From the NCBI GenBank assembly GCA_902766765.1, contig CACXER010000007.1, positions 1 to 61,660 of the forward strand: a stretch of 61,660 nucleotides of DNA, given 5' to 3'. Both the position numbers and the translations under genes were made by a program. Numbering within the stretch: the stretch's first letter is position 1; every line of letters starts with the position of its first letter. Below the pieces are notes generated by a model. The model had not been told where the DNA came from. It saw nothing but the letters and a program-made list of their open reading frames with translations, and searched no databases. Of this stretch, positions 16,717 to 23,273 are shown in pieces. The DNA comes from an uncultured Elusimicrobium sp. (GTDB lineage: Bacteria; Elusimicrobiota; Elusimicrobia; Elusimicrobiales; Elusimicrobiaceae).

Positions 16717-16746
16717 ATTATAGCATAAATGATGTATATTTGTCAA
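16717..16746 (-). promoter_or_regulatory. Leftward phage promoter upstream of portal
   Basis: On the minus strand there are TTGACA, an 18-bp spacer ending in TGC, and a perfect TATAAT. It lies between the terL stop and the small cargo gene and would transcribe the portal and head genes, running antisense through the cargo gene. Two further phage promoters (18618-18647 and 19308-19337) have the same 18-bp spacing and the same TTGACAAA start. Confidence 0.8.
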
Positions 16747-16765
16747 GTTCTAAGACGACAGAATT

Positions 16766-18073
16766 TTATAAAACTTCATATTCGCTGTTGGCAAATTCAG
16801 TATGACCGCGGGAAACTCCCGCACGCACAGGCGCCGCGAACGTGAGCGCGAGCGCATCGGCCAAATCGGGACTTTTGCCCGTACGCGCTTTGAGTTTTTC
16901 CTTCGGCTCTAACCGAAGCCGCCCGGCCGCATCGTAATCGTACGCGGTTTGGCATAAATCGGCTTTTAATTCAGCCACGTCGGGCAATGCACCGACCGAT
17001 TTTATCCACGACGCCATTTCCCCCCACATCTCCGCACGTTTGTTGGCATATTGTCCGATTTTAAGCGGAGCACCGCCAAAGGGCACTTCGGTTACTGTAA
17101 AACCCAACTGGCGCAAGCGGTCAATTACCCCACCGCCGCACCCGGCATCTATAAAAACTCCGTCGGGGCGGAACGATTCTATTTCGTGCGCCACGTGCGC
17201 AGCCAACGCCATATTATCCACTTGTTTGAGTACCATAGGCGCAAACGCTTGTACCCCTTGCCGACGAAAAATTACACTGCGGTCATCGCCAAAACGCGCC
17301 GGATCTACGCCTAAGATTTTGGGCGAAAAACGCAGTTCGGCGGGCGCATAATGACGTTTGATAGCGGCAGAAATATCATCTATGGGAATTAAAATATTTT
17401 CCGCACTGGCTGTAAAATCACACAGATATTCCTGACGGAAAATGGTAGTGGGTGTTTGCGCTTGAATACGCGCCAATTCCTGCGCAGAAATCACCCCCGA
17501 CTCGTCGGCACGAAAAACACCGCTCCACCAAACTGACGGTTCGGTTTTTGCTAACTTCTGTGCCTGATTGTACAGTTCGTAAAATGCGTTTTGGCCTTTG
17601 GGTGTGCCCATAAAAACCACCCATCCCTCACGTGACAAGAGCATCGGGCGGATAATTTCCGAAAACACACCGGGTTTAATTTGTGCATATTCGTCCAACA
17701 CTACTCCATCGGCATACGTACCGCGCAACGCATCGGGATTGTCGGCTCCGCCTACCCAAATGCGCGCTCCGTTTGGCAATTTTACACACAGTTCCGTTTC
17801 GTTTACGTTTACGTCCGGTAGCGGCGCTGAGTAGCGTTTGAGATAGTCCCATGCAATCAGTTTGGCTTGTTTTAAGAAGGGCGCCACGTAAAAATAACGG
17901 GCGTGCGCGCGCGGATTTTGAAGCGCTTTTTTGAGAATATGATTGACGGCACAAACGGTTTTGCCCAACTGCCGGTGCGTAACGAGTACACAAAAGCGGT
18001 GTGTTTCCAACGCAGCGTGAATTTGCCTTTGCACCGGTCGCGGGTGGTAAGGAATTACAATATGTGTTTTCAT
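16766..18073 (-). CDS. terL: Terminase large subunit
   Basis: This 435-aa DNA packaging ATPase/nuclease has a Walker A-like THRQLGKT (32-39), a Walker B GVVLDEYAQI with D127-E128, and the RNase H-type nuclease start ILGVDPARFGDDRS with a later acidic residue in FIDAGCGG. It cuts concatemeric DNA and pumps it into the prohead through the portal. Its ATG overlaps the terS stop (ATGA). All main motifs are intact, so packaging could be functional. Confidence 0.93.
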   Translation of the reverse strand: MKTHIVIPYHPRPVQRQIHAALETHRFCVLVTHRQLGKTVCAVNHILKKALQNPRAHARYFYVAPFLKQAKLIAWDYLKRYSAPLPDVNVNETELCVKLPNGARIWVGGADNPDALRGTYADGVVLDEYAQIKPGVFSEIIRPMLLSREGWVVFMGTPKGQNAFYELYNQAQKLAKTEPSVWWSGVFRADESGVISAQELARIQAQTPTTIFRQEYLCDFTASAENILIPIDDISAAIKRHYAPAELRFSPKILGVDPARFGDDRSVIFRRQGVQAFAPMVLKQVDNMALAAHVAHEIESFRPDGVFIDAGCGGGVIDRLRQLGFTVTEVPFGGAPLKIGQYANKRAEMWGEMASWIKSVGALPDVAELKADLCQTAYDYDAAGRLRLEPKEKLKARTGKSPDLADALALTFAAPVRAGVSRGHTEFANSEYEVL

Positions 18074-18498
18074 TTTTCATCCCAAGAGATGGTAATGGGA
18101 CCGACGGAAGAAGCATCGTCTTTGCCGTCTTTCCAGCCGAGTAAATTTTTAGCCGTAAATACCGCAAACGACGCGGAATAATTACCGCGCAAACTGTTTT
18201 GAATTAAAATGTTTCCTTGCAAATCACGTGCTTTTTGGGCGGCCTCGTGAAAGGCAGGATGTTTAACTTCCCAACCTTTTAACACTTCGCACGTTGTGCC
18301 GAGTTGCTTGGCAAACGCGGCAAAAGTGGGCAGTTCGGCGGCGGTTTCTACCAGGGAAACGGAACCGTCGCGCTTGGTTACTTCGGTTACGTGAAATGCA
18401 GGCACGTCAAAAAAAGCCAATAATCGCTCGCAAAATTCCGGCTGATATCGAAGTGCGGTAGATTTGGCAACGGCGTCGGCTGATTTTTTACGGGGCAT
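18070..18498 (-). CDS. terS: Terminase small subunit
   Basis: This 142-aa protein starts MPRKKSADAVAKS with GGAGAG upstream; a longer frame exists without a ribosome site. It has a basic N-terminus, a helical region with AAFAKQLGTTCEVLKGWEVK (an HTH-like DNA-binding segment), then FTAKNLLGWKDG, the usual end of terminase small subunits. It would recognise the packaging site. It is coupled to terL by a 4-bp overlap. Confidence 0.8.
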   Translation of the reverse strand: MPRKKSADAVAKSTALRYQPEFCERLLAFFDVPAFHVTEVTKRDGSVSLVETAAELPTFAAFAKQLGTTCEVLKGWEVKHPAFHEAAQKARDLQGNILIQNSLRGNYSASFAVFTAKNLLGWKDGKDDASSVGPITISWDEK

Positions 18499-18617
18499 TC
18501 TTCTCTCCAAACAAACGCGTCCCGTCTGGCGGGAGCACAATTCGGAAAGAAAAAAGGGAATAAAAAGGAAGATAAAAAATTACAAAGCCGAAGTTGGTGC
18601 TTTGTAACTATAAATAT

Positions 18618-18647
18618 ATTATAGCAAAAATTTGAATGGTTTGTCAA
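18618..18647 (-). promoter_or_regulatory. Leftward phage promoter upstream of terminase genes
   Basis: On the minus strand there are TTGACA, an 18-bp spacer ending in TGC, and a perfect TATAAT; it starts the terS-terL transcript about 110 bp upstream of terS. Confidence 0.8.
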
Positions 18648-18972
18648 ATTTCTCGATTTTCCTAAAATCAAAGGGCTTGATAAAATGTGCGGCAAGCACC
18701 CACCCATTTTTGACACCGCCATACGGCCAGGGGTCTTGCACGAGTTCACGCGCTTGGCATACGGTAGCGAAACAAGCATTATACAAGTAAATACTTACCT
18801 GCAAATACGGTTCCAGACATTGCGTCTGCAACCGCCCGGCCACCGCATACACCCTCGTTTCGAGGCACGCCGCACGTCGGAAAATAAAATTTTCCAAGGT
18901 AAGTTTTTGTGCGTAACTTTTAGACAAAGTTCCCCTCCCGCCTAGCGGGTATCCGTCCGCTGACACAAACAA
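18619..18972 (-). CDS. Doubtful open frame, 117 aa
   Basis: This frame opens with TTG and has no ribosome site. It contains five Cys and the segment RELVQDPWPYGGVKNGWV. I recognise no family. It lies downstream of the leftward promoter at 19308-19337, where a Cro-like or early gene would be expected, but it has no HTH pattern and its end runs into the terS promoter. It could be a real early gene or chance. Confidence 0.25.
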   Translation of the reverse strand: MFVSADGYPLGGRGTLSKSYAQKLTLENFIFRRAACLETRVYAVAGRLQTQCLEPYLQVSIYLYNACFATVCQARELVQDPWPYGGVKNGWVLAAHFIKPFDFRKIEKFDKPFKFLL

Positions 18973-19285
18973 AAAAGGGTTAATTACAAAATCTATTGTA
19001 TGTACAAAAAGGGACTTCTTCCGTCGTGGGTAGCAAAGTTAGTCCGTGGACCTGTTTCCGTTTTCAAGTAGGTTGGTCAGCGCGGAGCGTTAACTTTGCT
19101 AACCCAAGCAACTTATTATTTAGTACAATAACTACATAGTTTTTGGCTAAAATTATGTAGTTCGCGCACGACAGAGTACGCCCGCCGCAGGCGCGGCAGC
19201 AGTCGTAGCAGTCCGACTTCTCCGTTTGAGATTTCCTATAGATGAGGATATTTCAAATGCGCTTGGCAAGATGAAAAACGATAAG
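18973..19285. other. Gene-free regulatory stretch of the prophage
   Basis: No credible gene. It contains copies of TAGCAAAGTTAG (near 19032) and its inverse TTAACTTTGCTAAC (near 19090), which could be operator half-sites; a related TTAGCAAAG also occurs inside the repressor gene near 19446. A hairpin AACTACAT/ATGTAGTT lies at about 19131-19163, and a GC-rich stretch near 19185-19210. Confidence 0.5.
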
Positions 19286-19337
19286 TTGAGCCGTCTTTCA
19301 CAATGTTAGTATAGTAAGTATTGTTAGCATTTGTCAA
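19286..19337. promoter_or_regulatory. Overlapping divergent promoters of the lysogeny switch
   Basis: Rightward: TTGAGC (19286-19291), 18 bp, TATAGT (19310-19315), which serves the repressor. Leftward: TTGACA (19337-19332), 18 bp, TATACT (19313-19308), which faces the rest of the phage. The two -10 boxes overlap, so polymerase can occupy only one. A GTTAG repeat (19305-19309 and 19324-19328) lies within the overlap and is a candidate repressor site. Confidence 0.65.
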
Positions 19338-19378
19338 GTCTTTTTTACGCGTTTGTTTTTTACGAAAAATACCGTCCT

Positions 19379-20041
19379 ATGAATAAATTTGAAAAGCAAC
19401 TTGAAAAATGGAATAACGGCATACTGCGTGGAGCACAAGCCAAGTTAGCAAAGTGCTTGCAAGTTACCACAGCCACCGTGGCCTTGTGGGCCACCGGCAA
19501 GCGTCATCCCTCTAAGGGCTATGTTGCTCAAATGGCCCGATTGTTTGGCTTGGACGAACACAGCGTAGAACGGTTATTTACCCTCACAGATAAGTTACCG
19601 ACCGGCAATCCCCGCCCGACAATCGGATGGGCGTTGCAGGATTCTAACGATACGACATTCCCGGCTCTACGCGGTGAGGAAAAAATGGTATCGCTACCTG
19701 TATTTTCCATCCTTCCGGCGACGTATCCTCATTTTTTATCAAGAGAAACAAATGGGTGGTGGACTATTCCCGTCGTGTGGGCACCCAAGGCCCGGTTCTT
19801 GTTCCGACTCCCCGGGAAAAACGACCCGGATAGATTACTCTTTGTAGAACCGAGCACAACGTGGCAAAAAGGAAAGATGATGCTAGGCAAACAGGCGCGT
19901 ACTTATAAATTGTTTCGCGTAGAACAAAAGGGAAAACAGATCATCTTATACCCGGAAAAGGGGCCGGGTATACCCGCCCAACAGGCCACCTCTATCGGCG
20001 TGGTAACCCGATATTTTGGAAGAGTGAAATTTACCCCTTGA
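19379..20041 (+). CDS. LexA/CI-like prophage repressor, possibly non-cleaving
   Basis: This is a 220-aa protein from MNKFEKQLEKW. Residues 18-57 form an HTH (AKLAKCLQVTTATVALWATG, then VAQMARLFGL). Residues 105-215 resemble the S24 peptidase domain of phage repressors (LPVFSILPA at its start, IGVVTRYFGR at its end). The usual GDSM catalytic serine site is absent: the segment reads FRLPGKNDPDRLLFV. No matching Ser-Lys pair is obvious, so self-cleavage on DNA damage may be lost. An earlier in-frame start at 19331 would lie within the promoter overlap and is less likely. The ribosome site is poor. Confidence 0.75.
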   Translation: MNKFEKQLEKWNNGILRGAQAKLAKCLQVTTATVALWATGKRHPSKGYVAQMARLFGLDEHSVERLFTLTDKLPTGNPRPTIGWALQDSNDTTFPALRGEEKMVSLPVFSILPATYPHFLSRETNGWWTIPVVWAPKARFLFRLPGKNDPDRLLFVEPSTTWQKGKMMLGKQARTYKLFRVEQKGKQIILYPEKGPGIPAQQATSIGVVTRYFGRVKFTP

Positions 20042-20065
20042 TTTTTGCCAAAAAAGCATTATACT
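20038..20065 (+). promoter_or_regulatory. Promoter of the candidate non-coding RNA
   Basis: TTGATT (20038-20043), a 16-bp spacer and TATACT (20060-20065) sit over the stop codon of the repressor gene. Confidence 0.5.
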
Positions 20066-20071
20066 ATCTAT

Positions 20072-20456
20072 ACCTGGAGGATGCGCAGAAAAATCTTTCC
20101 GGTTTGCTTGTTTTCGGTTTCGGCCGGAGGTAAGCAAGGTGGTAGGAACTGTGGCACTTTGTGATTGGAGCAGGCGCGAAGAGCGTAGCCCTGTTTGTGG
20201 GTGCGGCAGAAAATAAGAGTTCTTTGTTTTAGTGCGGTACGGCAGGACGGTGCGGATGCAGCGCCCGGTTCACAAGCCCTGAGCCCGTTACTTGAGGGTA
20301 ATGGGAGTCCTCGGAGATATGGGCCGGAGCACCCCGCCTCAGGCAGTATGCGGCACAGCAAACTTCTTGACTGCGTGTTTTTTAGGTAAGAGAGTAGACA
20401 TGAGAATGTTGGCTAACTGAGTCCCTGTGTTATAACAACGCGGGGGCTCTTTTTTT
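20072..20456 (+). ncRNA. Unidentified structured RNA candidate
   Basis: About 385 bp with no credible gene lie between a promoter and a strong terminator (20419-20456). Possible helices include TTGCTT/AAGCAA near 20105-20140, CCCGTTAC/GTAATGGG near 20283-20305, and an outer GC/CCGG pairing around it. I looked for and did not find the marks of tmRNA (tag frame and TTCGA end), RNase P RNA (GAGGAAAGTCC, ACAGAA), SRP RNA (GGAAGGAAGCA) or 6S RNA. It could be a stable RNA of the host or phage, or a long leader of the dksA-like gene. Confidence 0.45.
20419..20456 (+). terminator. Terminator before the dksA-like gene
   Basis: The stem GAGTCCC...GGGGCTC with an AT-rich apex is followed by TTTTTTT. 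Confidence 0.85.
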
Positions 20457-20552
20457 ACCTATTGCAAAAACAAACGTACTTTGCTAAACTATCAAACAGC
20501 GTCCGGCAAAGGTGCTGTACCGAACGTCTTATTTTAATAAGGAATTAGATTT

Positions 20553-20930
20553 ATGCCTACTAAAAAAACAAGTAAAGAAACGCTCACTGCAGCGGAATTA
20601 AAAGAAATTAAAAAACACCTTTTGAAACTTAAAGAAGAAGCGACCGCACGGTTGAAAAACAAAAAAGACATGGATATGCCCGAAGCCGAAGTGGGCGACC
20701 CCATTGACGACGCTACCCGCAGTCTAGATAAAGAAATTTTATTTGAACTTTCCGGTAACGCTCATAACACCATTGAGCAAATTGAAGCGGCGCTACGCAA
20801 AATGGATAAAGGCATTTACGGCACGTGTGAATATTGCCGTCAACCTATCCCCAAAAAACGCATTAAAGCGCTGCCGTTTGCGCGCTATTGCGTAAATTGC
20901 CAACACACCAACGAACACCGCCACGGATAA
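20553..20930 (+). CDS. DksA/TraR-family zinc-finger transcription regulator
   Basis: This 125-aa protein has an N-terminal coiled coil whose tip keeps the DksA DxxDxA motif (DPIDDA, 49-54), then a C4 zinc finger with C92, C95, C113 and C116, and a His-rich end. DksA proteins enter the RNA polymerase secondary channel and, with ppGpp, retune rRNA and amino-acid promoters. The retained acidic tip argues for a true DksA-like action rather than a TraR-type remnant. An AAGGA site precedes the ATG, and its own terminator follows. Confidence 0.88.
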   Translation: MPTKKTSKETLTAAELKEIKKHLLKLKEEATARLKNKKDMDMPEAEVGDPIDDATRSLDKEILFELSGNAHNTIEQIEAALRKMDKGIYGTCEYCRQPIPKKRIKALPFARYCVNCQHTNEHRHG

Positions 20931-20955
20931 TTCTATTCGCAAATTCGTTATTATT

Positions 20956-20988
20956 GACCGCCCGCTTTTACCTGCGGGCGGTCTTTTA
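20956..20988 (+). terminator. Terminator of the dksA-like gene
   Basis: GACCGCCCGC/GCGGGCGGTC with a TTTTACCT loop is followed by TTTT. Confidence 0.92.
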
Positions 20989-21023
20989 CTAACTCTTCCA
21001 CCGTCACAAAAGCGAAAAAATCC

Positions 21024-21052
21024 TTGACAAACCAAAAAAAAAAAAACAATAA
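21024..21052 (+). promoter_or_regulatory. Pilin 2 promoter with A12 tract in the spacer
   Basis: TTGACA (21024-21029), a 17-bp spacer holding twelve consecutive A, and AATAAT (21047-21052). The same layout recurs before the pilin at 40567. Confidence 0.8.
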
Positions 21053-21086
21053 TAAGGTGTTGGCAAAAATAACAAGGAGAACAACC

Positions 21087-21635
21087 ATGAAAAACACAAA
21101 AGCATTTACGTTGATTGAATTACTTGTAGTCGTGCTTATTATCGGTATTTTGGCTGCAGTGGCCCTACCGCAATACCAAAAAGCGGTAAAAAAGGCCCGA
21201 ATGACAGAATATATGTCTTACTTAGATATGTTCTACAAAGGGATAGAAGTATATATAATGACAAACGGGGTGCCAAGTAGCACAACTTGGTTGATAGAAG
21301 AAAATTCCACTTTATTGGATATCGATCCATCTTGCTCCAAGATAGAAGACCACCGCTGCTATACTAAATTTGGTCGAATTGTTGCTGCTTGTGCACCGAC
21401 ATCGTGTTATGTAGATTTAGGAACAAATTACACGGGATATAACGGCTTTTGGCTTAAGGGTACTTCTGTAGAAACGTCTATATCTTTTGACGGTTCTTTC
21501 AACAATCAATTCTACCTACATAAAACCCCCAGTAATACCGAACGCAAATTATTCTGCGAAACATGGGCAAAAACATACGGGAAAGAACGTATGGATGCAA
21601 CAGCATTAAGTCAATGTGCGGAAGTAGGCATCTAG
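21087..21635 (+). CDS. Type IV pilin-like protein 2
   Basis: This is a 182-aa prepilin. Start MKNTKAF follows AAGGAG by 8 nt; an upstream in-frame start lies at the promoter and is rejected. The AFTLIELLVVVLIIGILAAV helix is followed by LPQYQKAVKKARMTEYMSY. The globular part carries paired cysteines in CSKIEDHRCYT and CAPTSCYV and two near the end, suggesting more disulfides than the other copies. Single-gene unit; a strong hairpin follows. Confidence 0.88.
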   Translation: MKNTKAFTLIELLVVVLIIGILAAVALPQYQKAVKKARMTEYMSYLDMFYKGIEVYIMTNGVPSSTTWLIEENSTLLDIDPSCSKIEDHRCYTKFGRIVAACAPTSCYVDLGTNYTGYNGFWLKGTSVETSISFDGSFNNQFYLHKTPSNTERKLFCETWAKTYGKERMDATALSQCAEVGI

Positions 21636-21636
21636 C

Positions 21637-21670
21637 AACTATCCCCCGCCAATTTTGGCGGGGGATAGTT
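21637..21670. terminator. Hairpin shared by convergent pilin 2 and RDD gene
   Basis: A 14-bp stem AACTATCCCCCGCC/GGCGGGGGATAGTT with an AATTTT loop lies between convergent genes. T-runs are poor, so it may act on both strands as a terminator or as an mRNA end protector. Confidence 0.65.
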
Positions 21671-21690
21671 AGTTAAACCAGTGAACAATT

Positions 21691-22554
21691 TTATCTTTCC
21701 GGCGGAGCAAACACAACTTGCGTATGTTTTTTATCTTTGGCATACGCGCTAATTTTGTAGGTATTTTCTTTCACGCCGATTTTAAATCCTTTCGGCTCCA
21801 AAATTTTCTGCGTATCGCGTTGGAATTGCACCGGATCGCCGGACAAGAGCGACAAGCGCAACAAATCGTGTGTATAATAGCCATACTGTGCGCGGTGGCC
21901 TTCTTCCAACAGGGCAATTTTTTTCAAGTGTTTCTGGGCTTGGCTGACATAATATTTATCCACCAAGGCACCCGCCCCAAAAAATTGCACATATACCGTC
22001 CACGCAAATGTAATCAGTAATAGACTCCCTAAGAAACGCAGCAACATCCGTTCAGCCGCACTTTTCTGCCGAATTTGCACCACCACACTTCCGCCGAACA
22101 CATCATGCAGCGCGCGGTGTTTGTCATCAAAGAAAGCAATTAAGAAACCGCCCAACAACAAAATTCCGCTGATGTAATATCCTATCGCACGGAAAAACGC
22201 CCGTACAAACGAAATCGGGCCACTTAAATCTTTTTTCACGACGGCAATTCCCACCAGGGCCTTTCCTAACGTCATCCGATCCCCGCAAGAAAACACCGTT
22301 TCATACAAAATGAATAGTACGTTGATAGCCAAGTTGGCTGCTATATAGTGCCACAAATCCCACTCGGGGCGGAATGTTTTGAGCAACCATTCCCCGATAA
22401 AACGACATGGTAAAAAGATCACTCCATAGTCAATCAGCAACGCCACAAACCGTTCCGAAACGGCCGCATACTCTACCTTAGGTTCCTGAGGTTTTTGGTC
22501 TACCGCCACGATAGCGGGCTCATCTTGCATGATATTGATACGTTGTTGTTCCAT
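21691..22554 (-). CDS. RDD-family membrane protein with pilin-like C-terminal domain
   Basis: This is a 287-aa protein. Residues 28-165 match the RDD domain: Arg in VSERFVALLIDYGVIF, the ...FSCGDRMTLGKALVGI segment, and Asp-Asp in AFFDDKHRALHDVFGG. A further membrane helix sits near 176-195. The C-terminal about 90 residues read like the body of a type IV pilin after its first helix: QAQKHLKKIALLEEGHRAQY, YGYYTHDLL, then a beta-like NTYKISAYA. RDD proteins are proposed ion carriers or membrane anchors. The pilin-like part suggests a link to the pilus system; this is inference. The start has GGAG upstream. Confidence 0.78.
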   Translation of the reverse strand: MEQQRINIMQDEPAIVAVDQKPQEPKVEYAAVSERFVALLIDYGVIFLPCRFIGEWLLKTFRPEWDLWHYIAANLAINVLFILYETVFSCGDRMTLGKALVGIAVVKKDLSGPISFVRAFFRAIGYYISGILLLGGFLIAFFDDKHRALHDVFGGSVVVQIRQKSAAERMLLRFLGSLLLITFAWTVYVQFFGAGALVDKYYVSQAQKHLKKIALLEEGHRAQYGYYTHDLLRLSLLSGDPVQFQRDTQKILEPKGFKIGVKENTYKISAYAKDKKHTQVVFAPPER

Positions 22555-22683
22555 AGTCGGCTCCTTGTAAACTTATTATAAAAAGTTTTGACGGGTTGTA
22601 TAGCCGCATTTTCCGCTTGATTTCCGGCCCATTAAATCTTATACTGATAAAGTAATCATCATTCCGGTCAGGAGGAAGCATAT

Positions 22684-23208
22684 ATGGTGGCATGGTTTTT
22701 ATTCGGTGCAATGTGTATTTTAGTGATTTTGCTGGTATTGGCGTATTTCAAATTTGCCTCTCTTAACAAGCAAGTTAAAAAGGCCTGGCAAGAGTTGGAC
22801 CACCAGTTGAAGTTCCGCACGGAACTAATTCCCTCCGTGGCGTTATCGGCCGCCTCCTTGCCGGAGTTAGAGCGCGACTTTGTCTACCAGTTAAGTTCGC
22901 TCAAAGAGCCCAAACAGCAAAAAACGATTTTGAAAGAGCGCGTGGCGTATGAAACTCAACTAACACAAGCGTTGCAAAAAGTATTTGAAGCCGTCAAAAA
23001 ACATCCGGAATTAACCACTGACGAGCATTTCACTAAATTACAAACGAGTGTCATGCAATCGGAAAAGAAAATCCAAGCGGCCAAGAAAAAATACAATTCC
23101 GCCGCGCATACTTTCAACATTATCACAACGGTCATTCCGCTCAATTTAATTGCCAAAGTCTTTGAAATGAACCCGTACGATTACTTTGACTTTGACTCCA
23201 GCCTTTAA
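22684..23208 (+). CDS. LemA-family membrane protein
   Basis: This 174-aa protein has an N-terminal membrane helix (VAWFLFGAMCILVILLVLAY), then a helical bundle with the LemA pattern: LNKQVKKAWQELDHQLKFR, ELIPSV and a late YNSAAHTFNIITTVIPLNLIA-type stretch. LemA proteins expose the bundle on the outer side of the inner membrane; their role is not settled. AGGAGG precedes the ATG. It is divergent from the RDD gene. Confidence 0.88.
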   Translation: MVAWFLFGAMCILVILLVLAYFKFASLNKQVKKAWQELDHQLKFRTELIPSVALSAASLPELERDFVYQLSSLKEPKQQKTILKERVAYETQLTQALQKVFEAVKKHPELTTDEHFTKLQTSVMQSEKKIQAAKKKYNSAAHTFNIITTVIPLNLIAKVFEMNPYDYFDFDSSL

Positions 23209-23221
23209 TTTATAGTCCAAA

Positions 23222-23248
23222 ACCCCGGCGTCCGGCCGGGGTTTTTTT
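23222..23248 (+). terminator. Terminator of the lemA gene
   Basis: CCCCGGC/GCCGGGG stem followed by TTTTTTT; it lies just before the hydG start region. Confidence 0.88.
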
Positions 23249-23261
23249 GCGCCTAAAATGG

Positions 23262-23267
23262 TATCAT
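23262..23267 (+). promoter_or_regulatory. -10 box for leaderless hydG
   Basis: TATCAT followed by 6 nt and then the ATG; the expected start of transcription falls on the A of the start codon. The -35 region overlaps the lemA terminator and is poor. Confidence 0.45.
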
Positions 23268-23273
23268 ATAAGT

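Larger units (their letters stand above)
3535..20041. mobile_element. Podovirus-type prophage or prophage-derived particle locus
   Basis: A contiguous leftward late module holds TerS, TerL, portal, a Bbp19-like protein, scaffold, major capsid, a Bbp16-like protein, two tail tubular proteins, two ejection-type proteins, a tail fibre, a holin-like protein, endolysin and spanins. A rightward LexA/CI-like repressor closes the right side. This order and the Bbp-type proteins resemble Bordetella phage BPP-1 and BcepC6B. I see no integrase, transposase, excisionase, DNA polymerase, helicase or primase, and no direct repeats that could be att sites. The borders are therefore set by the first and last phage-like genes only. 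Confidence 0.85.

Noticed and set aside
18973-19301. Cys-rich frame (CYDCCRACGG) on the minus strand near 19190-19220
   Set aside because: It looks like a zinc-binding peptide, but the frame is closed by a stop just upstream and has no start codon.
20068-20361. Minus-strand open frame inside the RNA candidate
   Set aside because: No ribosome site or promoter in that direction, low-complexity Pro/Cys/Arg composition, and it covers the predicted helices.
2640-20560. Search for att direct repeats around the prophage
   Set aside because: I compared the stretches 2640-2770 and 20041-20560 by eye and found no shared sequence long enough to call an attachment site.
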